Under the pieces are notes generated by a model, which was given only the letters and a program-made list of their open reading frames with translations, was not told the DNA's origin and searched no databases. A stretch of 64,000 nucleotides of DNA, from contig NC_060215.1 in NCBI RefSeq assembly GCF_021130785.1, positions 120,546,501 to 120,610,500 of the forward strand, written 5' to 3'. Both the position numbers and the translations under genes were made by a program. The stretch is from Homalodisca vitripennis. Its lineage: Eukaryota; Arthropoda; Insecta; Hemiptera; Cicadellidae. Shown piece after piece: positions 37,701 through 50,500 of this stretch; position 1 is the first letter of the stretch, and each line of letters begins with the position of its first letter.

Positions 37701-40700
37701 AAGGTTTTACAAAAATGGGTGTTAATACAGTAAATTGTTAGTAATACATCGTTAATCCATGTTTACAAACTCCATATTGATGACATTCTAAAGTAGCATA
37801 GTCAGTAACGTCATGCCAAGGTTTTACAAAAATGGGTGTTAATACAGTAAATTGTTAGTAATACATCGTTAATCCATGTTTAAAAACTCCATATTGATGA
37901 AATTCTAAAGTAGCATAGTCAGTAACGTCATGCCAAGGTTTTACAAAAATGGGTGTTAATACAGTAAATTGTTAGTAATACATCGTTAATCCATGTTTAC
38001 AACTCCATATTGATGACATTCTAAAGTAGCATAGTCAGTTAAGTCTTGCCAAGGTTTTACAAAAATGGGTGTTAATACAGTAAATTGTTAGTAATACATC
38101 GTTAATCCATGTTTACAAACTCCATATTGATGACATTCTAAAGTAGCATAGTCAGTGACGTCATGCCAAGGTTACTGCTATCTCAGATTTCTATTGTTCC
38201 TGGTATTATTGAGAACGCATGTCGGGTGTTGTTTCTTGTACGCTGACTCATTACAGTCTGGTATTTATAGACATTAGGTAATGACTTATTGTACTTCATA
38301 TGTACATGCCTATGTTTAGTGCTCATAAATTATTAATGCTGATTGAATGCTGTACATTTTTATTCAAATCAATTATAAGCTCTTAACATGTATTATTATT
38401 TAGTCTTATAATTATTATACAAAAAAAGTTAGTTTGTGCTATAAAAGAAGTTAATTTTTTTATGTAAAATTTTCTCACGATATAGTATGAGAACAACTTT
38501 TTATTAAGTCTATTTGATACACATTTTACATGTATTGACTCCTCCTCATTAAAAATGTTTACTTAAATTTGTTGCGTGTATGGGATTTGCCAATTTAATC
38601 GCGTGTTATAGTGCACTCATGCTATTTAATCGACAGTTGCTTTCAGAGTAGTTATTCGTTACTGCTCTCTTCAGGTGATAACTCAAAGACTTATATTTGG
38701 ACTGATTCACCTGCATATTATAGACATATCACTTGTTAGTTTCTTGTATTTGTATGGGTATTATTATGATTTCCGAATAATTTTTAAAATATTTATATCA
38801 GCTATTCAAACTACTACCCTGAAAAAATTAAACTTGCTTCCAAAGACTTAACTAACTCAGATCGTAAACTAACTCCACAGACGCTTAAATTGAGCACCCG
38901 AGATACACTTCATGGGCTTAAAACATCTGTATGATATTCAACTTCCATATTTGTCTTCTATATGTACATTTTATAATTATAAATTATTATCTAAATATAA
39001 AATTCACAATATACTCTCTCACAATGAAACTAAGATCCTATCGACTGCTTATAGATACGTGGATTTCATGAGCTGGTTTAAACTATCAAGCTCCTTAAAT
39101 TATAAATGAGATATTTAGAAAACGATACCATTAGGAACCAGCAGAACTTATGTAGTGTAGTGTTAGTACTTAATAAGTATTCTCTATATAGCTCAATTTA
39201 AAAAGTTGAATTAAATAAAAAATATAATAAAACATGTAGTATAACAGCCCTAACTATTAGCTCTCCTATTAAGTTTTCAAAGAATGCTATCGCTCTCTTA
39301 GAAGAATCCTACTAGAATGCAAGCATTCTACCTTAATGAATTACTCAACCTCCGTGACTTACGTGATACAGTCCCATCTGTAAGAATGCTGTCAGTTCCT
39401 TACACTACTAGTCCGCTCTTCCCAGCTGAGCCGGGGCTCAGTTTGGACAATTTATTTTTGTGTCTTTTATTTTTCCCACCTCGGCCACTCTTGTCAGTCG
39501 GTGGGGGAGTCTCTCCATCAAGTATTGATTTTCTGCCTGGTTGGACTGATTGGTAGAGGTCAGCTGGTTGACCTTGACTAGTTTACCGACCAGCTGTTCA
39601 CCGGCACCGGCACCGGCACCGGCACCGGCTACTGTTCGGAGCGGTGAGACACGTTCGGAGAAGCTACTGTGTTTCTGGCTGTTCTCTGCTCGTTCCGTTT
39701 CCCCATGGCTGGCTAACTCCACTACTTTCGGCAGGGTCCCCGTGAGTGCCGTCAACGGAATGGTGCGGCGAGTCTGCCCAATGGTAACATCCTGAAACAA
39801 ACATTGAATGCCCGCGCCCTGCCAGCGCTTCTGTACCGGCATCCAACCGGAGTGTATGTGCTCCTATTCATTTCATCTGGAACAAGGTTGGATCCAAAAT
39901 GTTTTTTTACTTTTCTTATGCGAGGGTTGGGGTGTATGGAGCGCTACAGATATTATGTCTGGAGGAGGGCTAGTATGTAACTAGTAATTAACTAGTTAAC
40001 TAGTATGTATTTAGTTCAGTGACATGATCTGAAGGGGAGGATTTCATCTTTGATTCGGATTCGTGGAGGCAACTAAGCCCCCGCCTCCTTCGAAAATTGG
40101 CTTTAAATATATTTTTTTTAATTTTCGGCTACAAACTTGAAACAAAATTATTTTTTTTAAATAGTGGGCCTAAAAATTCTAGAACCTTTTCCCTCCCCTC
40201 AGTTCATAAAAATATTACCAGTTAAAATTTTATATTCACTGCTGCCGTACCTGATATATGTTATTTATAGACCAAATTTCTATTTATTGTGTTATTATTA
40301 TTATGTTATTTATTTATTATGTTATTGTCATTATTAGAATTATATTTATTGTTGTTATTTAGTTTTTAAGTTACGCGGTGCACCGTGGTGCTGCAGTTAA
40401 CCATATTTTGTATAAAAATGTTCGCCACCTTCTTTAATTATAAATCATGTTCTCGAAATCTTGTCTCTCTTCCCACTAGTGGCATGTGATATTTTTTATG
40501 GTTTGCTCCGAGTTTGGGAGGGGCGCGCTTCCGAGACCTCCTGTCTATTTTCGCTAACTCGGGACACAGCTCTTGTGCTCAATAAAACTGATCATGAAAT
40601 ATTTTTAAAACTCATCTTCTAATCGTGCTCACGAGCATATCTTCACGCTTTGCCTAAAGTTTAGTACGTTAGTAAATTCTTAGATAAGGAACGTGCTCAT

Positions 40701-43700
40701 CTAGTGAATGTATCTCCAAAAACAGTCTACTTCAACGTACATTTTCCTGTAAATTATGTGATCCTAACTTCTTTTCAAAGCTTAACTCTTTCTGAGCCAT
40801 CTGATTCGAATAAAACTTCAATTCCTCCATTTGCTTCGTCTGTCATTAAAAAGGTTACATGATCTATACTTGCTCTTCCATTAAACATTGCTCTCATAAG
40901 CGTTATACCCAATACGCTATTATATACATTTATACGTATTTTTTGTCTCGGTAACTACAACAACGAAATTCCAGTTCTAATGATTATGTGTCTCATTCCA
41001 AAAAATGCATTATAGATTGCTTCACTTGATTTTAAAAAGTAAAATCATAAACTGATAACAGTTGGTCGACTCCTCATTCAATGTGCAAGTTGACAATTAT
41101 GCCACGTTGTGTAGCTCTCTACTGCCATGTATCTTCACTAATGAAACCTACTAGCTGGGGTTGAAATAACATACCTGACGTGTACTCACCTCGGCTTTGT
41201 CATCATGAGACAAGAACCTCTCCTCGTGCTACCACCTTCCCTCCACTTTCACAGCTTCAGGTATCTCAATCTCGCTCCTCTATAATATATTGCAATCCCA
41301 GTTCAAATTTCCAGAAGTCGTGGAAACAGTGCCTCCTAGTGCTCAAAAATATAGAACTGAAGTCTTGTATGGTTGTAAAGAGTGAAAGTAAATTTCATAA
41401 TAAGTTCAAATCAGTTTATGGATATAAATTGCAAAATTTACAACAACATTTCAGTTGCTGTTAGACAGATTTTGTATAATTTGAGTGACCAAAAGCTGCG
41501 ATAACGAGTAATTCTATTGAATTTAATATTTTAATCTTGTCCAACTTAAACTACTCATATCAGATAATACGTCTACATAAAGTATTCTTTCAACTCTCTT
41601 TCTTCAAAATAATCAGTTAAAAAATTCTCGAAGGTAAAAAATTTATAAAACCCTTGAAACGCTGTAAAGAATTAAGACAAAATCAATATAAGTAGAAAAT
41701 AACAATAACATTACCCAAGACAAAACCGTTGCCTGCCATTTTTTGTTTCCGTTTTAAATTTTTGGCACGTTGCCAAGGTGAGATCGATGTCAATTTTTGA
41801 GGAATCGTTTAAGATAGTCTAACTTGAAATTTTTGAAAAATAAACTGCTTTGTTGTAATATTTTAGAGTAGTGATGAGATGATTTACATTCTGGGAAAAT
41901 TTACTATTGCTCAATGTAACCTCGTTTCTGATCCCTTTTACCATACCTTAACCTGCCATATAAGTATTATTGTTTAAATGTTTTTATTTTGTAAATATTT
42001 TATGTCTACATTACGAAGTATCAATATTGATTATCGGCAATATTACGCGTGAAATGTTTTGGCTATAATTTATAATCATCTAATTATTGATTAAATTAAA
42101 TGTAAATTCATTGATGTTTGTACTGTATCGAAGTCTCCCAATTAACTGTAGAAGAAGATTATAGGCAAATAATAACTACAATAAGTATTTATTGTAGCTC
42201 AAATCCATTGTTTGATATTGTTAGTTGCAGTTGCAAGCTTGATGATGGTACTGTCCATGAATACAACTGTCATTGTTGCGTTGCACTTTGCACAACTGTT
42301 GTCACTCAAACTAGATTCAAGAATGTCGTCAATGATCGTTACCTATAGATATACAATTATTTAACATGCTAGTGTGTTAACTAAGACATTTAAACAATTA
42401 CTCATTACTTAATACCCATTTAACTCAATTGAAATTATGTCTACATATATTGCTTTTTACATTATTTATAAAAATATCCCTTAAATCAATATAATGAACA
42501 GCAAGAACTTATTATTTCAACCATCTTATCCTAAACCAAAATTAATTTTACTATAATCATTAAAAATATTAAATAAATATATTTATTTGCTAATTTATTA
42601 TTAATTTTGATTATTTGTCCTTATTTTGTTTTAATGGTACTAACAACTTCATTTACTGTCACGATCATTTAGAACTACTGGGTACACAATAGCCTACATT
42701 CAGTTCCACTTCAATTTAAAACACAAATATTCTTTAAAGACAATTCCTGCAAGTAAATAAATCGTGCAACGTTGACAATCTATATAAGTTACTCGATGCA
42801 GAGAACTGCTCCTTCCCCACAGTTGTGATCAGCCGTTTTGTGGAACAGTTGCGGCGCAACGGTCCTTTGCAACCGTTGTTTGGCTGCAACTGAAACTATT
42901 GCAACCGTTACAGAGGATTTCTGGGTCTACCCATGTCTACTTCGTGGGTCACTGTCTTGTGCGGAGATCTTATAAAAAAGACACAGGAGATGGACAATAC
43001 AGTACATTATCGACGCTACTGGTAAAAAGTGTTCAGTCATTGACAGGACTTAAACATACGTTATATGTAACGTAAAATACCTTAGACCTAAAGTAACAGG
43101 AACGGAGAAGCTATCATGCTTTATAATATTCTTGTCCAAGATTCCATACCAGTATGTTTTAAGGAACTTACATCGATTCTAACTGGAATTGGTCGAAAGA
43201 TGTTATTTATGTATGTTAAAGACTAGGTGGTTTGATATTTTTATTTAGCTGTTTGTCTAAAATGTAATATAAGAAACTTCTTAGTCTGGTTTATTTTGGA
43301 CATTTTGTTTCAATATTGACATACGGGCTGATACATTGGGGAACAGCATCAGTGAACTCAGGATCTTAAGTATTTTTTCAAGGTCTGATTAAATAATTAC
43401 ATTTTAAATTGCAATCTATTTGCCAAACTCAACTACAAAAATTACTAGATAAATGTTTTTATTTTTTTTAGTAGCTAATTACCAATCCAAGTACTATTTA
43501 ATCTAAATATTTAAAGAAGGTTAAACTTTAGTTGCAACATTACTAATTCTCTGTAATTTGAAATATATCTCAACATGTTAATACCATTTTCCACGTGGTC
43601 ATTGAAAACTGACTATATAATATTTAACACATTTAATTTTACTAATACCTTGTCACTCTATAATTAATGTACGTTTTATTCATCGTAAATCAATGAAGTG

Positions 43701-46700
43701 TCAGATTAACTATAAAAAATACCATACAAGTAAAAATAAAAACACACACAGGAAAGTACTACGTTAAAAATTTAATAAAACGCTTAACTTATTCCGAATT
43801 CTGTATACCGTCGCATTATATTTAAATTACTATTATGTCTACAATAATGTATACATGCTCAGTTATAAACCAAACTACTTATCTTCAAATGTTTTTATAA
43901 TTATCTATTAAGATTTGACCAATCTCTTGAATAAACAATAAAGTCTACTCGTGAAATAAAAATAAGTTATATTATTCATGATTGTTACTATGATAAGACA
44001 ATAAGTAACTAGAAATGTTCTCGAAAACTGAAAGGAGATATTCCAAAATATTATATACAACACTTTAATCTAAAAGAAATAATGTTATAGGACTTAAAAT
44101 ACTTGAAGCAATTTTAGTTAAAATAATATATATTCTCAAATTATTCACTCTGCCTGTTCAAGAACGATGTATAACTTAAAGTACTATTGTAAATATAAGT
44201 TTTTTAGTAGCTAATTACCAATGCAAGTACTATTTAATCTAAATATTTATAGAAAGTAAAACTTTAAGTTGTAAATTTCTCTGTAATTTGAAATATATAT
44301 CAACATGTTGATACAATTTTGACACTATAAAATATAATATCTAATCTTCCAAAAATCCTTAAGTATTATTTAATTTTGCTAATTATTGACAATTTCTCTC
44401 ATATGTACCTAATTAAAAAACAAAATCCTAAATTAGTTTAGGGATTCTAATTTTAATCATCCGATTAACTTTAATAAATTTGCCAACTTATGTTCATTCC
44501 CACGCAGGCTGATTCGGCATCTCAGTAAGAAACACAATAAACTCAAGCACTCAAAATTTCGGCATACTACAGTTCCCGTAGCTGAGGTTGTATAAAATAC
44601 CATTCAATAAACATATTATAGCGTCATTACAGGTGCAAGTGATTGTCCTCTGCAAGCATTGAGTACACGAGTTAAATAGAATTCGTAACCACCTCTATTA
44701 TCTTTATTCAGATGTTAGAACTACTTTATTGATACCTACCTCCCCCCTTTCAATCAAGTAACTTTCTTCCTACACGTTAACACTTTTTGAAATATTGTAG
44801 AAGAAGTAAATTAAAGCAACAGCATTAACTAACCTATTAACAAACATAAAATAACCTTTGAAGGTACTAATATATATATATATTATTTACTTTGTCTTCT
44901 TTAATTTATTAATTTGGATTTAATATCACTAAAATGAAGTGAGATGCTAAATTCAGCTTTCAGTTTTTTTTATCTGCAAAATAAAGTCTGTCTGTGTCTG
45001 TTTCACTAATGAAAACTTTTGCACTGTATTTTTATTGTTAATACCTTCTGCCTTAGACAACCTGCAGTTGCCCTCACCCATAACACTTACATTCAGTCGG
45101 AAATAGATATGCATTCTATTTTTTCAGCCAAAAAACAACGTCATAAGCTAATTAACGATTAGTACCCTAGATAATAGTATTTAGATTTCATTATCATATA
45201 GTAACAATTATTTCAATGAATTTATTTTAATAAAGCATTGTTTTTGTGCTTTAGAAATACGAAATTCTATTTCATTTAAATTCATTTTATTTAAACGAGA
45301 TCCGAAGTACGACGTCTTAGACCGTGTTTGGCTCTGGCAATATAATCAAACATCCTTGCTTCGTATGGCAACTTTTATATGTGCTGTAAGTGGTGGACAC
45401 TTAAAAGATACACCTTAGTAAGTGCATGGTCAATGTTAGATTGCTATATTTTGGAGAGATATTCTATATCTCCGATTTTATGGGATATTTCAAGGGTGTT
45501 AAGTAATAAATAATGCACTATCAAATGTATGTAATTATCTGCACAGTTAGAAAAGTAAGTTTTAGAAAAAAATATTGTGTTAATTTTTTGTATTAAGTTT
45601 GTTTGACAATGAAAGGATTGTGAACACAAAATTATTTTCTGAAATGTTCCATTGTGATTCAAGTGCATTATCACACTCGGCAATGTGATGTCCGTACCAG
45701 GTATCTGTAATACAATAAAAAAAGAAACACTACTGTTTAAGATCTGAAGACTTATGACTTCCTAATGTGCATAAGTAATAAAATATTTGGTAATGTTCAT
45801 TAATTATTAGAATAGTCGTGTTTGAAATTTTGAAACAATCTTTATACAAAACTAGAATTTTTTATTTACGGTTGTGTAGGACTTGCCTAAACGAAAAATA
45901 ACATATTTATCATAGCATCTCGTAACATGCAAAATTACTTTTCGATAAAACTACAATAATTCACAAAACCTCTTGTGTGAATTACTTTTTACAAAATGGT
46001 AGTTTTAATTAGTGATGATGTATATTACGAAATAAAATATTTTATGCAAACGTCAGTATCTGACATTAATCACGTCAAATCTATCACAGAACAGAGATGT
46101 CTATAAGGCTATTGAAATGTTTAGCTTATTATTATCGCACAAAGCATTATCACTCAAACCATGATGTTCCAGCGCGCCCACTCGCAGCATAGATTCCACA
46201 CAATCCAGTCCTCACAGTCACCTGCCAAACTACCACTACTACCTGCTCCCTACCATGGGCGAGGACAACTACTCAGAGCGTAAGTTTTTGTGAATTGATT
46301 GACAAAAGTGATGGAAATTTAGTGTAACTATTTGTGTGATAAATTACATTTTTAACACAATTTAATTGGAACCTTATCATTCATTTCATTGATATATTTA
46401 TTTAATTGAATTTAAATTTTATTTTTGATCATTTTACGAGATGACCAACTAATAGGTTATTTTTTGTGAAATTTTAACATAGAAAGTTTAACGTGTATAA
46501 GATCTTACCCATGTCTAATTATTTTGCACATTGAATTATTATAAATGGGGGAACGATCTCTACTTCCCCAACCCCAAACTATTTTTGCTATTATCATTAT
46601 GTTCGGTAGAATGTATTATTCTACATAACAATGACTTTAAAGTGATACAACACTAGGCATGATTATTAAAATTTTTAGGAACAACCCTATAATAAACTTT

Positions 46701-47510
46701 TTAAAATCATAATTTTATATGACCGAAAGATTTGTAATGCAAAGATATGCAATGCTATTCTTAAATAATAGGAATTTTTAAATCAGAAAATTTAAAATTT
46801 CACAGTTTTCCATATCTATAACAGTTTCAAGGTGGAATTTAAGCACAGTATTATTTTGTGTCCGAAAACGTAACTTACAGATTAAACTCAAAAGCAATAC
46901 AATTGGGAAATTACAACCATATAATATAAAAAATTAACATTAAAATTAAAGTTTGGCTTATTTTGTTGGTGTCATAAACGCGTCGAAACGTGCCTTGTTT
47001 AGATAATTTATAACATTCGCAAAATAATTGCATATCGACCTTGTTGTAGAGAGCCGTCTTCGGCCAGTTTTAGTTTATCATCTACATCTATGAAATTTGG
47101 CTTAATTTGGAAACAATTGTGAATTATATTAGCAGAATATGACATATTCATCTATAGAAACCCCCCACTGGATACGATAAATAAACGAACTGTTTACTTC
47201 CCGCTGTAAGTGTCACATCCAGCACCGCTTATTGGTATATGTAATATATAAGTGGTCCCAACTTTTTAGATAGAATCAACTATTATAATTTGCACCCACT
47301 AAATTATTTAAATAATACGTTACTGGGTCAATAAAAGCCTTAAATTATGTATTTTTTACACTACTTTGAACTTTTGAAGATTCGAACTCGTTACATCCTC
47401 TTTCATAAACATCCAGTATATTGAAATTGTTAGAAGAAGTTTTATGAGATAGACAATAGCTTATTTAGTAAGTCTAAAATTAATTTCTTGGTTCTAGCCA
47501 ATACCTTTCT

Positions 47511-47590
<80 letters not shown>

Positions 47591-50500
47591 GACGGGTTGT
47601 TTGAGAGTACTTGTCTGTTTCAGTAAACCTCGAAAACCTCGATTCTCCTCAGGAGGATTCACATTCTGCCGCTAGAACCAATATTGGGTACAAGAAACAT
47701 CGATGTGTTACTTAAACCCAGGGTATCGCAATACACGTCCCCCCAATTTATAAATACTGGGGTAAAGAGGGCTGGTCGATAGGTTTAGTTTACTGCGGAA
47801 GATGACTGTTGGAGTGGGTGGCTCTCCTTTAATTCTCAAGGCTTCTTAAAGCCTAAACATTAGGGCTTATGGTTGAAGATGCTGGAACACAGATATCCTC
47901 CCATTCTTCTAAGGTAACATGACTGAGACCGAGCTCGTTATCCGTTCTCATGTGATCTTGAAGGAGGCGGCTCTAACCCCACCCAAGCTTACTCATCCTC
48001 ATTATCCTATTACGGGAAGTGATGCGAACTTCATTTTAGGAAATTATTCAGAAGATTTAATTAATCAATACATTTTTTGGCAAAGTGAAAATTCCTCATT
48101 CAAATTAATTACAATATTAAGTATGTAACAAAAATAGAAATAACCCACCTTATGTGTGACAGTTTGCTCATGAAATATATTTTTAAATAATATAAGGAAG
48201 AAATATAATTATTTACCCAAAGGGTATATTTATTCGTCATGATCGAGGGTCTCAACAGTTTTAATGTATTAAACGTAATCACGTGGATCTGATGAAGCAA
48301 ATGACTTTGGGTCATGTAACTAGGTAGAAATTTTACATAGTATAGCATAATTGAAATTTACTAATCAAAATATTGTTTTTTGTATTGCCAATGTTTAGAA
48401 AATGATCGTAGACTTTGTTTATCACACTAAGATTAGTTTGGTCATTTGTTACTTGAATGATTTCTGTGTTTATCATGACTTGAGAAATTCACATTATTGT
48501 TGCGCCTTAAAACACAGTAATTACAGTGAAAGCGTATTACCGCTACGTATGCGTTTGTTCTTTGTTGTTGTAAATAAGTAATTTAAGTATGGTGGATTAT
48601 GAGCCTGTCACAATTAATGTGTTTTTCTCCTACGTAACTTAGACGTTTCAGCGTGTTGGTTTTGAATTAAGCAATAGTTGAGTTGATACAGCGTGTGTAT
48701 CGCAGGAAAAGTACTTTGCTACTACATATTTTGAAGATTTTGAGCGTTTTATGGTTTAGGTATGAGTATTCTGTTGGACTATGGGCACTGATGGACTTTA
48801 GGATTGCTTTCTGCTGCTTTAATTTAAGTAATGATATGTTTAATGTTGCAGCTTGGAATAAAACGTATTGGATTCTGGTGATATTGTGGATTGCATGTAG
48901 TTACTACGGCTACCGTCAACATTTGAAGAGAGCCGCAGCTCGACAAGCTCAATTTATGGCCCAAATCTCTGCTCTCAGATTTGGTTTGTATCCATTTATT
49001 GTTTTATACGTAATATTTATTCTTAGTTTATAATTAAACATTCGTTTTTATAATAATAAATATGTAAGAACATCTTTAAAAATAAAATATATATGTAAAC
49101 TTAATTTATTATGTTTATAGGGAAGAATATTTTTCAGGCTATGCCTAATTGGAGTACTAAAAAATGTTCAGTCTCGTTATTTTATACGATCTAGTAATCG
49201 ATTACAGATAATTACTTTTTTATTTTAATATTTAAACTGGCGCAGTTTATGCAAAAAGGACACATTTTACACAATAATAGAAAATTGTAATATGTTAAAA
49301 AATACAAAACATTGTACCTAGTTTTCCTGAATTAGATTTAATTGACTATATTATAATATGGTGGAACTTTGCTCATATTGCTTTATTAATTTTGTCGTAC
49401 TTAAACATATCAAGATACGTGAGTCTATTAAATGTCTCCAATTGCCCCTACGGGCAGAATTGTACACTTAGATAATGTACTTTGGATAAGGTGGATCTGA
49501 GGATAATTTCCTCATTAATTAAGAGACAGGGCCTGGCCATAAAAATACTCAACTTTTCGTTATAGTCACTGACTCTCGGGTAAAGGGTTATTCGTGTTAA
49601 ATAGGCGGAAATGCGTAACGATTGGATCCACTCAAAAGTACACATGTGCACATGGAGCGGCTTATAATCCGGGGCAGTGTGGATGAATTCTATTTGGCAT
49701 TAGTTTTCTTAAGGTGAAGTACATAGAAAAAACTTAATTTGATATACATAAAAATGTGAATAAAGGGGTAAAAGTGATTAACAACATGAAGCTTTTTAAA
49801 CGTAATACCAAAGTAATACTATTTAAAGTTTATCAGCTTAGCTATTTCAAAGATTTCTTGACTTATAGAAAGATTTATAAAACTGTTTTTAATAAATAGT
49901 CATAGTAAATAATTTTATAGTTTTAAATGGACGTATAAGGTAGAGTTTCTTCATACCTACAAACCCTAATGCTCACTCATCTAATAGATAAAAGTAACAT
50001 TGATATTTCAATGATTTGGTTAGCGTTCTATTGTATAATAGTAATCAAGTTGAGGTATTGTCAGTATGACACGTTATAGGTCTAGATATCTCCCAAAACT
50101 GCCCTGGAAGTAATTACATAAACTACTCATTTATCCTTCTAAAAACAATTATAATTCACTGTTATGTCTTTCGTATTCAGAATCATCTTACAACAGTAAC
50201 ACATCTTAGACTCCCGGAGTTGGTTACAAGAACGGGAGAACAGTGTCGACTATTACAATTTCAATTATAAACGTTACATTACTGACATGTGTGACCAGAC
50301 TTCGTCTTGACTCCCGGAACAACCAGCGATACAACTGTAGCAAGTACTTGCGAAAGATCTCGTGATTAAAATTGCTTGTCTTATTCACATTATGCTACAG
50401 TGCTTTTGCAAATTCTCTCGCAATTTTAATTTACCTGGCTCTCGCTCCAGGATTGGTATACATGCAATTTATCGTTTCCTTATTTTAAGGTTTAATTGTT

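Noticed and set aside
42118..42348. SWIM zinc-finger protein
   Set aside because: The Cys pattern CSC...CHCC does not give the required C-x-C-x(n)-C-x-H, and flanks lack splice or start support.
46161..46279. Alternative first exon from ATG 46161 ([10 protein letters not shown]...)
   Set aside because: The frame ends in phase 2 at the donor and does not fit exon 3, whereas the 46188 acceptor frame fits both neighbours.
48683..49033. 116-codon single-exon membrane protein
   Set aside because: The outer parts use AT-rich intron-like codons. Only 48852-48983 is codon-biased and bounded by splice sites that match the other exons.
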